Positions 59,984 through 60,003 of a DNA stretch of 60,003 bases are shown here, in pieces (within the stretch, counting starts at the first letter, position 1; the number at the start of each line of letters is the position of its first letter). A model generated the notes under the pieces. The model was not told the DNA's origin and did no database searches. It worked only from the letters and a program-made list of their open reading frames with translations. The position numbers and the translations under genes are program-made. The DNA is from Arcanobacterium urinimassiliense (GTDB lineage Bacteria > Actinomycetota > Actinomycetes > Actinomycetales > Actinomycetaceae), in the NCBI RefSeq assembly GCF_900119495.1, contig NZ_LT632435.1:606112-666114 (forward strand), read 5' to 3'.

Positions 59984-60003
59984 GCTGAGCTTAGTTGCTC
60001 AGC
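59984..60003 (+). terminator. Probable terminator of the operon, cut by the window edge
   Basis: GCTGAGC at 59984-59990 pairs with GCTCAGC at 59997-60003 around a six-base loop. It lies 51 bases after the VOC stop, and the stem may extend beyond the window because GGGG precedes it. Confidence 0.6.

Overview
The window looks like chromosome of a mid-GC actinobacterium, most like the Actinomycetaceae. The signs are paired clpP1-clpP2 next to clpX and tig, a DUF3516 helicase, oligoribonuclease, a mycothiol-type nitroreductase (Rv2466c family), two adjacent large GTPases beside an ssb and ettA, a surface protein with actinobacterial choice-of-anchor M domains, and tRNA genes mostly lacking an encoded CCA. 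I see no phage, IS element, CRISPR array or rRNA. The genus is inference; nothing in the sequence fixes a species.

Layout. 1-7620: end of a gluconate-type permease, a metal-type surface protein behind a Fur/Zur-like 7-1-7 palindrome, a lipoprotein, a YggS-type PLP protein and the DUF3516 helicase. 7825-10105: tRNA-Lys, a probable kinase remnant, an ATP-grasp enzyme, tRNA-His, orn and tRNA-Arg. 10210-16259: two GTPases, ssb, ettA and a 56-aa membrane peptide. 16417-24977: malQ with an overlapping EIIB-like protein that lacks its cysteine, pepN, a monothiol nitroreductase homologue, an M13 peptidase and rpiB. 25131-26930: cysK-cysE with a short Cys-rich leader peptide. 27081-39099: yigZ, rpmF, putP, a flavin reductase, an EEP-fold enzyme, DUF2804, DUF981, YwiC, PaiB, and a sugar symporter coupled to a GH13 glucosidase. 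39221-44223: a sortase-anchored beta-helix protein and a Trk/Ktr potassium system. 44480-49713: tRNA-Gly, tRNA-Pro, tig, clpP1, clpP2, clpX. 49813-54356: long-chain acyl-CoA ligase and valS.

The last 5.4 kb (54609-59932) is the most unusual block: six tightly packed co-directional genes encoding two SCP2-like carrier proteins, a class III aminotransferase, a two-subunit transketolase and a VOC enzyme, behind an inverted repeat. It looks like a highly expressed, undescribed pathway acting on an amino-sugar-like or ketose substrate with a hydrophobic intermediate or product. The chemistry is inference.

A second pattern runs through the whole window. Just after many stop codons there is a degraded tandem copy of the sequence around the gene's 3' end, with periods that are often multiples of three: 24/21 bp at 457-501, 33 bp at orn, 24 bp at pepN, yigZ and the first GTPase, 36 bp at putP and 23 bp at valS. 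In orn the copy repeats the last ten codons and the stop in frame. No ordinary feature type explains these echoes. The third notable element is the leader peptide of cysK-cysE, which has three Cys codons within four and fits cysteine-responsive attenuation.
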